From CALMBW01 sp963779645 (GTDB lineage Bacteria; Actinomycetota; CADDZG01; WHSQ01): a DNA stretch of 64,000 bases. Of this stretch, positions 11,450 to 22,645 are shown piece after piece. The number at the start of each line of letters is the position of its first letter. The stretch's first letter is position 1. Where the stretch lies: positions 641,380-705,379 of the forward strand of contig CAVZYX010000015.1 of NCBI GenBank assembly GCA_963779645.1. The letters run 5' to 3'. The notes under the pieces were generated by a model, which saw nothing but the letters and a program-made list of their open reading frames with translations, did not search any database and was not told where the DNA came from. A program made the translations under genes and the position numbers.

Positions 11450-12316
11450 TCGTCCGGCGCCTGGTACCGGGCCTCCAGCCGGTAGTGGCCGTCGAGGTCG
11501 ACGACGCGGTTGAAGTCGTCGAAGGTGGTGAGCAGGTCGAGGTGGTTGCGCAGCGTGCCCTGGTCGGCCAGCACCGGTAGGCGGTCGGCCACGGACCGGG
11601 CCATGGCGTACAGGCCGGTCAGCGGCGACACGATCAGGTCGAAGCCCAGGTCGTGCAACTCGGCCGGCGTCAGCAGCGGCGTCTTGCCCGGCCTCGATCA
11701 TGTTGGCCACGAGCACACGCCGGGCAGGGCCGCGGCGATGGCCTCCATCTCCTCGATCGACTCGGGCGCCTCGACGAAGACGGCGTCGACGCCCAGCTCG
11801 GCGGCCATGCGGGCCCGCCGGATGGCCTCGTCGAGGCCGACGGCCGAGCGGGCGTCGGTGCGGGCCACGACGAACAGCTTCCCGCGGTGGTCGAGGGCGG
11901 CCTGCAGCTTGCCCAGCCAGTCCTGGCGGGGCACGACCCGCTTGCCGGCCATGTGGCCGCACTTCTTGGGCCACACCTGGTCCTCGAGGAAGATGCCGGC
12001 CGCGCCGGCCGCCTCGAACAGCTCGACGGTGCGGATGGTGTTGAGGGCGTTGCCGCCGCCGGTGTCGCCGTCGACGACGACCGCGCAGCCGCGCACCGTC
12101 CGGCACACCCGCCGGGCCACGTCGGCCATCTCGGCCTGGGTCAGGTAGCCGAAGTCGGGCAGGCCGAGCAGGCTGGCCGAGGTGGCGTAGCCGGAGAGGA
12201 ACAGGACCTCGAAGCCGGCGTCGCTGGCCAGCCGGGCCGACAGGGCGTCCCACACGCCCGGCATGAGCACGGTCTGCCCTGACGGCGAGCAGGGAGCGGA
12301 GGTGGTCGCCGTTCAT
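11446..12316 (-). CDS. Isocitrate lyase / PEP mutase family enzyme
   Basis: This ~290-residue TIM-barrel enzyme of the PEP mutase/isocitrate lyase superfamily starts at ATG 12316 (MNGDHLRSLL). Visible motifs are LMPGVWDALSARL, FLSGYATSAS, VVVDGDTGGGN with the metal-binding Asp, GIFLEDQVWPKKCGH matching the KKCGH active-site loop, and VARTDA. The C-terminus is FDLIVSPLTGLYAMARS. The family includes 2-methylisocitrate lyase and carboxyvinyl-carboxyphosphonate phosphorylmutase; which reaction applies here is unknown. Frame changes occur near 12275, 11715 and 11690. It is translationally coupled to the MFS gene. Confidence 0.85.
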
Positions 12317-12355
12317 GGCGCCCCGGCTCCGGCCGAACGCCGAGGGGCAGTGGGC

Positions 12356-12809
12356 TCAGGGGGCGATCCCGCAGACCTCCCGGGCGTACCGGTTCACCTT
12401 GTCGGCGACGTCTGGAACGCCGGCTCCTGCAGCTTGGCGACCTCGGCGTCTTGGTCCGGATCGAAGTTGTTCTTCGGCGGCAGCACTTGAAGGCCGTTGG
12501 CCACTACTGGACATCGGACTTGATCTCGGCCGGCGCCTTGTCGACTGGCCTGGCGGATGGCCGCCTCGGCGTCGGTGGCGGCCCGTCTTCAGCTTGGCCG
12601 GGTTGGTGACGTTGGCGCCGACGCACGGATCTCGCTGTAGGTGCCGGGCCAGCCCGCAGAAGTCCTCGCTGCCCTGGCCGGTCGATGCCCGACGCGGTCG
12701 ACGGACCGTGGTGGTGGCGGCGTTGCGCCGGAGAGTCGTCGTCGCCCCCGCAGCCGGAGAGGGCGCCGAGGGCGGCCAAGACGAGGACGACAGTGATCGA
12801 GCGGCGCAT
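12356..12809 (-). CDS. Small secreted lipoprotein (frameshifted)
   Basis: The gene starts at ATG 12809 with a lipoprotein signal: MRRSITVV, a hydrophobic core, and lipobox LSGC followed by Gly-Gly-Asp-Asp-Asp. With frames joined (several indels) it ends VNRYAREVCGIAP at the TGA at 12356, giving about 150 residues. Residues like KAPAEIKSDVQVVANGL suggest a helical, substrate-binding-like tail also found in other actinobacterial hypothetical lipoproteins. It lies 16 bp after sufU on the same strand, so it may be cotranscribed. The function is unknown. Confidence 0.6.
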
Positions 12810-12825
12810 CAGTGCTCCCAAATGG

Positions 12826-13313
12826 TTAGGGCTGGACGGCGGCGGCCTCGTCGAAGGCCTGGCGCCAGGGTGTTCCAGGACAGCGTGGCGCACTTGATCC
12901 GCACCGGGAACTTGACCACGCCCCGCAGGGCCTCGAGCTCGCCCACTCCACCGCCGGGTCGGGCGCCACCGCCTCCACGCCCTCTGCCGTCGCCGTCGAG
13001 GCGGTGCTCGTGGATCGACATCATGGCCTTGAAGGCCCGGATGAGGTCTCGGGCCTCGGCTACGGTGCGGCCCTTGACCGCGGCCGTCATCATCGACGCC
13101 GACGACTGGCTGATCGAGCAGCCCTGGCCGTCGATCTTGATGTCGGCGACCTGCGCCGTCGTCGTCGACGTCGACGTACAGGACGACCTCGTCGCCGCAC
13201 AGCGGGTTGAAGCCCTCGACCCGCTGTGCGGGCGGCGCTGGGCAGCTCGCCACGGTTCCGCGGGTTGCGGTAGTGGTCGAGGATGATCTCCCGGTAGAGG
13301 TCTTCGAGGGCAT
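12826..13313 (-). CDS. sufU: SufU Fe-S assembly / sulfur-relay protein
   Basis: SufU is the zinc-containing IscU-like protein that takes sulfur from SufS. With frames joined, the ~162 residues read LEDLYREIILDHYRNPRN, then FNPLCGDEVVLYVDV (first Cys), IDGQGCSISQSSASMM (second Cys), and KFPVRIKCATLSWNTL (third Cys). These match the three conserved SufU cysteines. An indel lies at the very start (ATG-CCC for an expected ATG-GCC at 13313), and others lie near 13245 and 13160. It starts 18 bp after the sufS stop. Confidence 0.88.
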
Positions 13314-13331
13314 GGCGGTGGGCGATCGGTC

Positions 13332-14568
13332 CTAGCGGCGAGGAACAAGTCGGCGGTGGCGAGCGAGGGCGTCGGACAGGGCGTCGACGTCGGCCTCGTC
13401 GTTGTAGACGTAGAACGACGCCCGGGCGGTGGCGTGCACGCCGAGGCGGCGCATCAGCGGCTTGGCGCAGTGGTGGCCGGCCCGGATGCAGACGCCCTCT
13501 GTCGAGGACCTGGGACAGGTCGTGGGGGTGGATGTCGCGGTAGGTGAACGACAGCACGCCGCCCCGGTCCTCGGCGTCGGGCGGGCCGAAGACGCGTGAG
13601 GTCGTCGCCGTGGCGCTCGGTCAGCGTGCGCAGGGCGTAGGCGGTGAGCGCGATCTCGTGCTCGCGCACGGCGTCCATGCCCAGGTCCTCGAGGTAGTCG
13701 ACGGCCGCGCCCAGGCCGACGGCCTCGGCGATGGGCGGGGTGCCGGCCTCGAACTTCCACGGGATCTCGTTGGGCGTCCAGCCGTCGAGGCGCACGTCGC
13801 GGATCATCTCGCCGCCGCCCAGGAAGGCGGGCATGGCCTCGAGCAGCTCCTCCCGGCCCCACAGCACGCCGATGCCGGTGGGGCCGCACATCTTGTGGCC
13901 GGTAGAAGGCCAGGAAGTCGCAGCCCAGGGCGGCCACGTCGGTGGGCAGGTGGGGCACGGACTGGGCGCCGTCGACGAGCACCACGGCGCCGGCGGCGTG
14001 GGCGGCGTCGGCGATCTGGCGCACCGGGTTGAGGGTGCCGAGCACGTTCGACATGGCGGTGAGCGCGACGAGGCCGACGCCGTCGAGCAGCCGGTCGAGG
14101 TCGTCGAGGACCAGGCGGCCGTCGTCGCGTCGACGGCGAGGAAGCGCAGCTCGACGCCCCGCTCCTCGCGCAGCATCAGCCAGGGCACGAGGTTGGCGTG
14201 GTGCTCCATCTCGGTGAGCAGGACGGCCTCGCCGGCGCGCAGGTAGGCGCGGCCGTAGGAGTGGGCGACGAGGTTGATGGCCTCGGTGGCGTTCTTGGTG
14301 AAGACCACGCCTCGGGGCGACGGGGCGCCGATGAAGCGGGCCACCTTGGCCCGGGCCGCCTCGTAGGCCGCGGTGGCCTCCTCGGCGATGGTGTAGACGC
14401 CCCGGTGCACGTTGGCGTGGGTCGTCTCGTAGTAGTGGTCCATGGCGTCGAGCACGGCCGCGGGGCTTCTGGGAGCTGGCGGCCGAGTCGAGGTAGACCA
14501 GGCGGTGGCCGGCGAGGCCCGGTCGAGGATCGGGAAGTCCTTCTTGACGTCGGCGACGTCGAGCGTCG

Positions 14569-14586
<18 letters not shown>
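13332..14586 (-). CDS. sufS: Cysteine desulfurase SufS (several indels)
   Basis: SufS is a PLP enzyme that supplies sulfur as a persulfide for Fe-S assembly. With frames joined it is ~417 residues, beginning near TTLDVADVKKDFPILDR. It has TTHANVHRGVYTIAEEAT, TKNATEAINLVAHSYG, TEMEHHANLVPW, the PLP lysine in STGHKMCGPTGIGVLWG, and the catalytic cysteine in IRAGHHCAKPLMRRLG. The start is unclear: ATG 14586 lies inside the end of sufC, and the current frame has a stop soon after, so another indel is likely there. It is the middle gene of a sufC-sufS-sufU operon. Confidence 0.88.
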
Positions 14587-15335
<749 letters not shown>

Positions 15336-15354
15336 GGCGCCGAGTCTTATTACG

Positions 15355-15370
15355 CACTACGCCCGTAGTG
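15355..15370. promoter_or_regulatory. Palindromic operator candidate upstream of sufC2-sufS-sufU
   Basis: CACTACG-CC-CGTAGTG is a perfect inverted repeat with 7-bp arms and a 2-bp spacer, 20 bp upstream of the sufC2 start and 159 bp from the divergent debranching enzyme. Position and symmetry suit a dimeric repressor such as a SUF regulator; the identity of the protein is not known. Confidence 0.5.
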
Positions 15371-15528
15371 GAAATGTCCGGAGCCGCCTAGGCGGGCCGT
15401 CGCCGGCCGAGCTACGACCTGGTCAACGGATCGGGCCGTAAGCCCCGTCGTGCACCAGCGTTCGTGCCCGGAGCCGCGCTGCGTCCTGTCGACGCGCCGT
15501 GGACGCCCGCCTGCGGCGTTCGTCCGGC

Positions 15529-17691
15529 ATGGCCGACCCATGGACCTTCCGGGGAGAGCCCGTCGCTCGGGCCGCAGGCGGCGGTCACCCTGGTCGAGGG
15601 CTCGGCCTTCTGCATCTCCGAGCCGCGGCGGCGACATCCGCGCCGGCGCCGCCCAGGGCCTGTTCTTCCGCGACACCCGCTTCCTGTCCGGGCTCGAGGT
15701 GCGCGTCAACGGCGCAGCGCCCGAGCCCCTGGCGGCCGAGTCGCACCGACGCCGTTCTCCGCCACCTTCGTGCTCCGCACCCAGCCGCGGGCCGGCCGGG
15801 CCGACAGCACGCTCATGGTGCTTCCGCTACCGCTACGTGGGGCGGGGGATGCGCGAGGACCTCGTCGTCCGCAACTTCGGCGAGGAGGCCGGCCTACTGC
15901 TCGGTCGAGCTCAGCTTCGGCGCCGACTTCGCCAACCTGTTCGCGGTCAAGGAGGGCCGGGCTCGCAGCCCGAGGGCGAGGTCACGCTCGACGGCGTCGC
16001 CGGCGGAGCTGCTGTTCGACTTCCGCAGGGGCCGTCCAGCAGGCGGGGCGCGCATCGGCCTGCGCGTCGGACCAGCGCAGCCATCAGTGACGATGCTGAC
16101 AACGCCGCGTTCGAGGTGGTCGTGCCCGCCCGGGGCACGTGGCAGCACGTGCCTGCAGTTCACGCCGATGATCGAGGGCGACGAGATCGAGCCCCGCTAC
16201 CGCTGCGGCCAGCCGGTCGAGCGCGCCACGCCCAGCGAGCGCCTGGACCAGTGGCGCCGGCGGCGTGCCCGCGGTCGAGACCGACTACGCCGAGCTCACA
16301 GGCGGTGGTCGCCCGCAGCGCCGAGGACCTCGGGGCGCTGCGCATCTTCGACCCCGACTATCCCGAGCGGGCGGTCGTCGCCGCCGGCGCGCCCTGGTTC
16401 ATGACGCTGTTCGGGCGCGACTCGCTGCTCACCTCGTGGATGGCCCTGCTCGTCGACCCCGACCTGGCCCTGGGCGTGCTGCAGACCCTCGCCCGCTTCC
16501 AGGGCACCAAGGTCGACCCCCGCCAACGACGAGGAGCCCGGCCGGATCCTCCACGAGATGCGCTTCGGCGAGGCGCCGTCGCTGTCGCTCGGCGGCGGCG
16601 ACGTCTACTACGGCACGGCCGACGCCACGCCCGCTGTTCGTCATGCTGCTCGGCGAGCTGCGCCGCTGGGGGCTGGCCCCCGACGTCGTCGACGCGCTCC
16701 TGCCGGCCGCCGACCGGGCCCTGGCCTGGATCGAGGAGTACGGCGACCGCGACGGCGACGGCTACGTCGAGTACCAGCGGGCGTCCGACCGGGGGCTGGC
16801 ACAACCAGGGCTGGAAGGACTCCTGGGACGCCATCCGCTTCGCCGACGGCCGCCTGGCCCGGGCGCCGATCGCCCTGTGCGAGGTGCAGGGCTACGTGTA
16901 CGGCGCCTACCTGGCCCGGGCCTACTTCGCCGACGAGGCGGGCGACGAGCCGACCGCGGCCCGCTACCGGGCACAAGGCGACCGACGCTGAAGGCGGACT
17001 TCAACCGGGACTTCTGGCTGGCGGACCGGGGCTGGTTCGCCATGGGCCTCGACGCCGACAAGCGGCCGATCGACGCCCTCGCCTCCAACATGGGCCACTG
17101 CCTGTGGACCGGCATCGTCGACGAGGAGCAAGGCCGCCGCAGGTGGCCGAGCGCCTGCTGTCGCCCGAGATGTTCAGCGGCTGGGGCATCCGCACGCTCG
17201 GCCACCGACGATGGCCGGCTACAACCCGATCAGCTACCACATCGGGTCGGTGTGGCCCCACGACAACGCCATCATCGCCGCCGGCCTCATGCGCTACGGC
17301 TTCGTCGAGGAGGCCCACCGGGTGATCAGCGGGCTGCTCGACGCGGCCGCCCACTTCGGCGACCGGCTGCCCGAGCTGTTCGGCGGGCTGGGCCGCGAGG
17401 AGGTGCCGTTCCCGGTGAGCTACCCGTCGTCGTGCTCGCCCGCAGGCGTGGGCGGCGGCGTCGCCGCTGCTGTTCCTGCGGACGCATGCTGCGCCTCGAC
17501 CCGTGGGTGCCCCACGGCAAGGTGTGGCTGGACCCGGTCCTGCCGGAGCGGATCGGGCGCCTGCGCGTCGAGCGCATCCCCCTGGCCGGGCGGCGGGTCA
17601 CCGTCGACGTCGACCGCGACGGGACGACGTCGAGGGCCTCGGCGGCGACATCGAACTGGTCAGGTCGCCGCGGGAGCCCCTGACCGCCTAG
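15529..17691 (+). CDS. Amylo-alpha-1,6-glucosidase / glycogen-debranching-type enzyme (many indels)
   Basis: This ~720-residue protein has an N-terminal beta domain of the GDE_N type (GLFFRDTRFLSGLEVRVNG) and a C-terminal (alpha/alpha)6 barrel. The barrel contains GAPWFMTLFGRDSLLTSWM, HEMRFGEAPSLSLGGGDVYY, HNQGWKDSWDAIRFADG and NPISYHIGSVWPHDNAIIA. These are the usual catalytic-region motifs of the family and suggest cleavage of alpha-1,6-linked glucose or a related oligosaccharide in the cytosol. At least ten single-base indels break the frame, the highest density in the window. All blocks are in order, so I do not call it a true pseudogene. Confidence 0.82.
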
Positions 17692-17717
17692 GACGCTGCT
17701 GATCAAGCCCGTCTTCC

Positions 17718-17763
17718 GGCGCCTGACAACCGAATTCGCACGTAAGTGCGCTGGTCAGGCGCC
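17718..17763. terminator. Nested hairpin between two convergent genes
   Basis: GGCGCCTGAC (17718-17727) pairs with GTCAGGCGCC (17754-17763). Inside it, CGCAC pairs with GTGCG around a GTAA loop (17737-17750). It lies 26 bp after the debranching gene and 37 bp after the S9 peptidase on the other strand, so it probably acts as a bidirectional terminator. Confidence 0.7.
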
Positions 17764-17800
17764 CGGCTGCGTAGCGGCCGATGCGATGATCAGCGGCGTC

Positions 17801-19910
17801 CTAACTGTCGAGGTCGATGTCGTCGAGGTCGAGGGCCTCGCGCAGGAACGCGATCTGGAGGCGGAGGAGGTTCTCGGCCACCGACTCCTGGGTCGCCATG
17901 TGGGTGACCCCCGACAGCGGCAGCACCAGGTGCGGCCGGCCCGCCTCCAACAACGCCCTCGAGAGCCGCAGGGTGTGGGCGAACACCACGTTGTCGTCGG
18001 CGACGCCGTGGATGAGCAGCAGCGGGCGCTCGCAGCATCTCGCGTCGTCGAGCAGGGAGCTGCGCCGGTAGGTGTCGGGCGCCTCGTCGGGGTGGCCCAG
18101 GTAGCGCTCGGTGTAGTGCGTGTCGTACAGGCTCCAGTCGGTCACCGGGGCGCCGGCGACGGCGGCGTGGAAGACGTCGGGGCGGCGGAGGACGGCCAGG
18201 GCGGCCAGGTAGCCGCCGAACGACCAGCCCCGGATGGCCACCCGGCCCAGATCGAGGCGATCGTCGCCGCGCGCCAGCGCCTGCAGGGCGTCGACCTGGT
18301 CGTCGAGCACGGGCCCGGCCAGGTCGCCGAGGACGGCCCGCTCCCACTCCGGGCCGCGCCCCGGCGTACCCCGCCCGTCGACGACGACCACCGCGAAGCC
18401 CTGGTCGGCCAGCCACTGCGAGGTCAGGAACGCGCCCCGAGCCCGGAGCACCCGCTGGCCGTGGGGGCCGCCGTAGGGGTCGAGGAGGACGGGCAAAGGC
18501 CGATCGGGCTTCTCTGACGGCAGCAGCAGCGCGGTTCGCAGCCTCCGCTCGCCGACGACCGCGAACTCGGCGTGGGGACGCACGAGCGGCGTTTCGGCAT
18601 GGGACGCGACGGTGTGCACCGCCTGGCCGCCCCGCCGGACCTCGACGACGGCGCCGTGCCGATCCATCGACTGCGTCGAGACGACGACCACTCCCCCGCC
18701 GGCGGCCGGTGCCGAGTGGACGCCGTCACCGTGGGTGAGCCGTTCGACGACGCCGTCGGCGCCGACGCGGTGGACGTGGACGACCGTCGGATCGTCGTCC
18801 GACGCCGCAAACAGGACGTCACCACCGGCGTCGCCCTGGACGACGGCCCGCAGCTGCAGCTCTGGAGGCGTGGCGGGCACGCCGTCGACGGTGAGCCGGT
18901 GCGCCCCGCCGCTGGCCTCGACGGTGACCAGCCGCCCGGCGGACCAGACCGGGGTGCCGGGCACGATGTCGACCCACGCCTCGTCGTGCTGGCGGCGCAG
19001 GCAGGTCGTCTCCCCGGTGCTGGGGTCCGCCCGCAGGACGTCCATCGTGCGCTGGTCGCGGCTCTGGACGGCCAGCAGCACGCCGGCGGCCGACCAGTCG
19101 ACGCTGACCAGGTACGGGAAGGCGCCGTCGTCCCATTCGATCGGCGTGGAGGTGCCGCCGAGGCCGAACACCCACAGCCCGACACGAGCGTTGGCGGTGC
19201 CCGCCGCCGGGTACCTGATGGTGACCGGGGCCGAGCCGGGCTCGGCCAGGTCGGTGATGTGCCACTGCTCGACCGGGCTCACGTCGACCCTGGCGACCGC
19301 CAGGTGCCGGCCGTCGGGCGACCACCAGTGGCCACGAGCGCGGCCCATCTCCTCGGCGGCCACGAACTCGGCGGAACCCCACGACACGTCGGCGTCCTCC
19401 GACTCGACGACCGGCCGGTCGGCGCCGCCGACCTCGACGACCCGCAGGTCTCGTCCGACCACATAGGCGACGGTGACCGGCGGTCGGCGACAGGCGAGGG
19501 TCGAAGGCGCCGGACTCAGTAGCCGGCAGCCGGATGGCACTGTCGCCGACCAGGTCGACCAGTACGAGCCGACCGCCCAGGGCGGCAACGGCAGTCGTGC
19601 ACAAGGGGTCGGTGTCGTAGCCGACGAACCCGCTCGCCCGCTCCCTCGTGCGCTCCCGGCGGGCCCGCTCGGCGTCGGGCAGGTCCTCGTCGTCGTCGCT
19701 CAGGATCGTCCGGGGATCGGCGACGAGGCGCTCGAGGCCGGCGTCGACGTCGAGCACCCACAGGGCGTTGACGGGATCCGATCCCGACGCCGACCGCAGG
19801 AAGACCACCCGGCTCCCGTCGCCGGCCACCCTGAACGAGCGGGGGGCGCCGAGGCTGAAGCCTTGCGTGCGGGCCGCCTGGCGGGGGAAGGTCAGCGGCA
19901 GATCGGTCAC
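17801..19910 (-). CDS. S9 family peptidase (dipeptidyl-peptidase IV-like)
   Basis: This ~702-residue serine peptidase has an N-terminal beta-propeller (DGSRVVFLRSASGSDPVNALW, GHWWSPDGRHLAVARVD, ATPVEQWH-type blades) and a C-terminal alpha/beta hydrolase domain. The catalytic Ser is in GWSFGGY, the Asp in GVADDNV, and the His in GVTHMA; DPYGGPHGQRV precedes the nucleophile. It fits DPP IV-type enzymes that release dipeptides. No signal peptide is seen at ATG 19910, so it may be cytosolic. A single indel near 19490 separates the first ~140 residues. Confidence 0.9.
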
Positions 19911-19972
19911 CGCCGAGCACCGTACCCCTCGGGCCGATGACCGGGGCGCCTACCGCCGTGCCCAGGTGCCGG

Positions 19973-21849
19973 TCAGGACGGTTCCGGTTCGTCGAGCTCC
20001 GGATAGTCGGGCGCCCTGCGAAAACGGGAGATGACGATGTCTCCGATTCCGTAGATCCCGTACCCGAAGAGGAGGACGATCAGCGACGCGGCGGCCAGGA
20101 CCCCGATGATCACGAAGAAGTCCCTCCACTCGCCGGAAAGGAGCGTGGCGGCATGGCCGAAGAATCCCGAACGGGCCCGCCCACTTCGCGGCGGCCGACT
20201 CGATCTGGCGCTTGTCTATCTGGCCGATGATCAGGCTCAGCGCGGTGACGGCGGCCAACCCGGCCAGGACGTAGCTCAGGACTCGCTGGTGCCGCCCGCT
20301 CCGCCGCTCGGCCTCTCGCCGCTCGACCGTGATGGCGGCGTCGAGCAGCGCCGACAGCTTCTCGGATTCCTCGTTGAGGAGGGCGATCGTGCGCTTCGAC
20401 TCCTCGATGCGGCGGCTGGCGACCCGCACCACCGGGCCTGACCGCAGGCGAGCTGCCGTCAGCGGTTGGAACGGCCCCAAGGGCCGAGACGCCAGGGCCT
20501 TCTCGGTCTCGGTGGCCACCTCGTCGACGACCAGCTGCACCTCCCGCTCGAGTCTGTCGACCTGACCGACGGCGGCGATGATCTCGGCGCGCCGGCCCAA
20601 CAGCGTCCGGCCGATGCCGGCCATGGCGTCGAACTTCCGCCTCCGCTTGCGGGCACGCGCTCTCGCCGCTTGGTCCTGCAAATCGGTGGTCCTGGAGTTC
20701 AGGTCCCGGATCAACCGCTCGAGCGGGCCCGCGTTGCTCGCCTGCTCGGCGATCTTGCCGACCGACGCGGCGAGGCGAACTCCGATTCTGATGTCGAGCA
20801 GCGAGAGCCGTTGTGCGGCGAAGCAGAGATCCAATTCGATCCGGGCGAAGTCGTCGGGGTCGGGATCGTCGTGCCAGCCCAGGCAGAGGTACTGGTTCTC
20901 GGTGCGGCGGCGAGACCCGCTGTACTGGGGAGCTTCGATCGGGAGGACGAACTCCCGTCGGAGGAGGGCGACGTTGCCCTCCACGAAGAGCCCGGCCACC
21001 TGGTCGCACAAGGGATCGTCGCACCCCAGGACCTCGCGGCACAGCTCTCGGACCGAGGACCGAAACGCCGGTCCGAGGAACTCCTCCGGGGTCTTCGGGG
21101 GCGTGACCGGGTGCGCCGCATAGAAAGCCGGTGGGCGCAGCTCGTACTCGCCGATCATCATCTCGATCGGAGCGATACCGGCGCCGCGAAGGAGCACCTG
21201 GATGGCGTCGTCGGCATCCACCCACAGCGAGGTGTTGAGCATCATGGCGGTCCCCGCCGCCGGCCGGCGGATGCCGTCGTCCGGGGGCAGGCGCGGCGGT
21301 GCCACCTGGCCGCTGCGCGGCCAGTAGTCGGAGAGGCGGAGCTGCGGAACGAGCCGGTAGTCGTCGCCCACCTTGGCCAGATTGAGGTCCAGGCTGAAGA
21401 ACGTCGTGGCCGCCGACCGGCGGAACCTGTCCACCTTGGCCCTGTCTTCGGCCGTTGCGTCCTCGGCGGGCATGAGGCGCGCCAACAGCCGGTCGCCGGT
21501 GGCAAAGAGCGTACCGATCAGGTAGTGCGTCGGGGGTTCCTCGTCGCGACGAGCATCTCCGCCAGCGGTAGCGGCCTGCGGGAGAAGGTCCGTGTCCCGA
21601 CGAGGGAAGGCGTCGTACGGGGAGAACACGCGACCAATCCGCCGGCCGTGTCGGCTGGGTGAGGTCGACCAGGTTCTCGTTCGGCGGCACCGGAGAACCC
21701 CATTCGGCGACGCCGGGCCCATAGCCACCGTCGTCCAGCACCCGCCGCACCAGAGCCATCCAGGCCTCGGTGTCCCACTTGTAGAGCCGGGTGACCAGCA
21801 CCATGCAGCAATGGAGCTCTGGCGTGTCAGGCCGTCCCGCGTCGTCCAT
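19973..21849 (-). CDS. Unrecognised membrane protein with coiled coil and C-terminal helix pair
   Basis: I do not recognise this ~625-residue protein. It starts at ATG 21849 (MDDAGRPDTPELHCCMVLVT). Residues ~1-400 look globular, with Trp- and Asp-rich segments such as KWDTEAWMALVRRVLDDGG, PPTHYLIGTLFATGDRLLAR and LNTSLWVDADDAIQVLLRG. Residues ~400-530 are charged and helical, likely coiled coil (LERLIRDLNSRTTDLQDQ, RRIEESKRTIALLNEESEKL). Two membrane helices follow (VLSYVLAGLAAVTALSLIIG and FFVIIGVLAAASLIVLLFGYG) with an acidic tail ending PDYPELDEPEPS. Indels lie near 21620 and 20175. It is downstream of and codirectional with a DUF4231 gene (206-bp gap). Base use is slightly less GC-biased than its neighbours. 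A role in a conflict or membrane-stress system is speculation. Confidence 0.7.
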
Positions 21850-22055
21850 TCCACCACCGCCATGCTCGCCGTTGAAGCTGCGTTCCGGTCGTCCGGAAGG
21901 TGCCGCCCGAGCGTATGCCGGTCGGGTCGTCGCCGTCGATGGATCGCCACGACGCGACGTCCGAATCGGCCCGGATCGGCGGGACGCCACGCCCACGCGC
22001 GGCTCCGGTCGGCGGGTCACCCGGGCTTGACCCCTATCGTGGCCGGGAGCGCGTC

Positions 22056-22541
22056 CTACCCGGCGACCGCTGGCGGCAACGCACCGTCCCCGTCACCCTC
22101 CTTTTCCTTCCTGGTCGTCTGGCGCTGGGTCGACGCCCATTTGGCGTGCTCCTTGGAGACCGCACCTTCGACCCGCTCGGCCAGCAGGACTGACGGGTTG
22201 GGGACGTTGGCGTAGGGCCCCGCCCTGGCGAGGAACAGGTACTCCTCGTGCTTGAGGTCCTCGCAGGTGGAGCGGTAGGCGATCCAGTTCTCGTTCCACT
22301 GGTAGAGGTGTTGGAGGCCTTCGAGCACGACGACCACGCTGGCCATCACGCTGACGACCGCGGCGGGCGCCCTCAGACCGGCCAGCGGGGGCACCGACGC
22401 CGCCGCCACCAGCTGGACGACCTTGACCCGCTTGTACCGCCGCTGCGCGTCCTGGCTCTTGCGGTCGTACCAGGCGATCTGGTCTTCGAGGCGGGCCCAG
22501 GTGGGGTTTTCGGCGGAGGCTGGGTCCGGGCCGACCGTCAC
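22056..22541 (-). CDS. DUF4231 (SLATT-like) two-helix membrane protein
   Basis: This intact 161-residue protein starts at GTG 22541. It shows LEDQIAWYDRKSQDAQRRYK, a hydrophobic pair (VVQLVAAASVPPLAGL and AVVSVMASVVVVLEGL), then QWNENWIAYRSTCEDLKHEE and LFLARAGPYA, ending with ERVEGAVSKEHAKW. This is the DUF4231 pattern. DUF4231 belongs with SLATT-type two-TM proteins, many of which sit in predicted nucleotide-signalled conflict systems as pore-forming effectors. No nucleotide synthase is visible nearby; the next gene downstream is the unknown coiled-coil membrane protein. Confidence 0.85.
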   Translation of the reverse strand: MTVGPDPASAENPTWARLEDQIAWYDRKSQDAQRRYKRVKVVQLVAAASVPPLAGLRAPAAVVSVMASVVVVLEGLQHLYQWNENWIAYRSTCEDLKHEEYLFLARAGPYANVPNPSVLLAERVEGAVSKEHAKWASTQRQTTRKEKEGDGDGALPPAVAG

Positions 22542-22645
22542 GACCGGAGCGTACCGAAGTCGGACCGTCGGAGGTCGGCCCGGCGAGCGGCAGCGGTGGG
22601 GCACGCGACACCCGAGGGAGTCGCGTGCCCCACGAGCCGTTCGAG

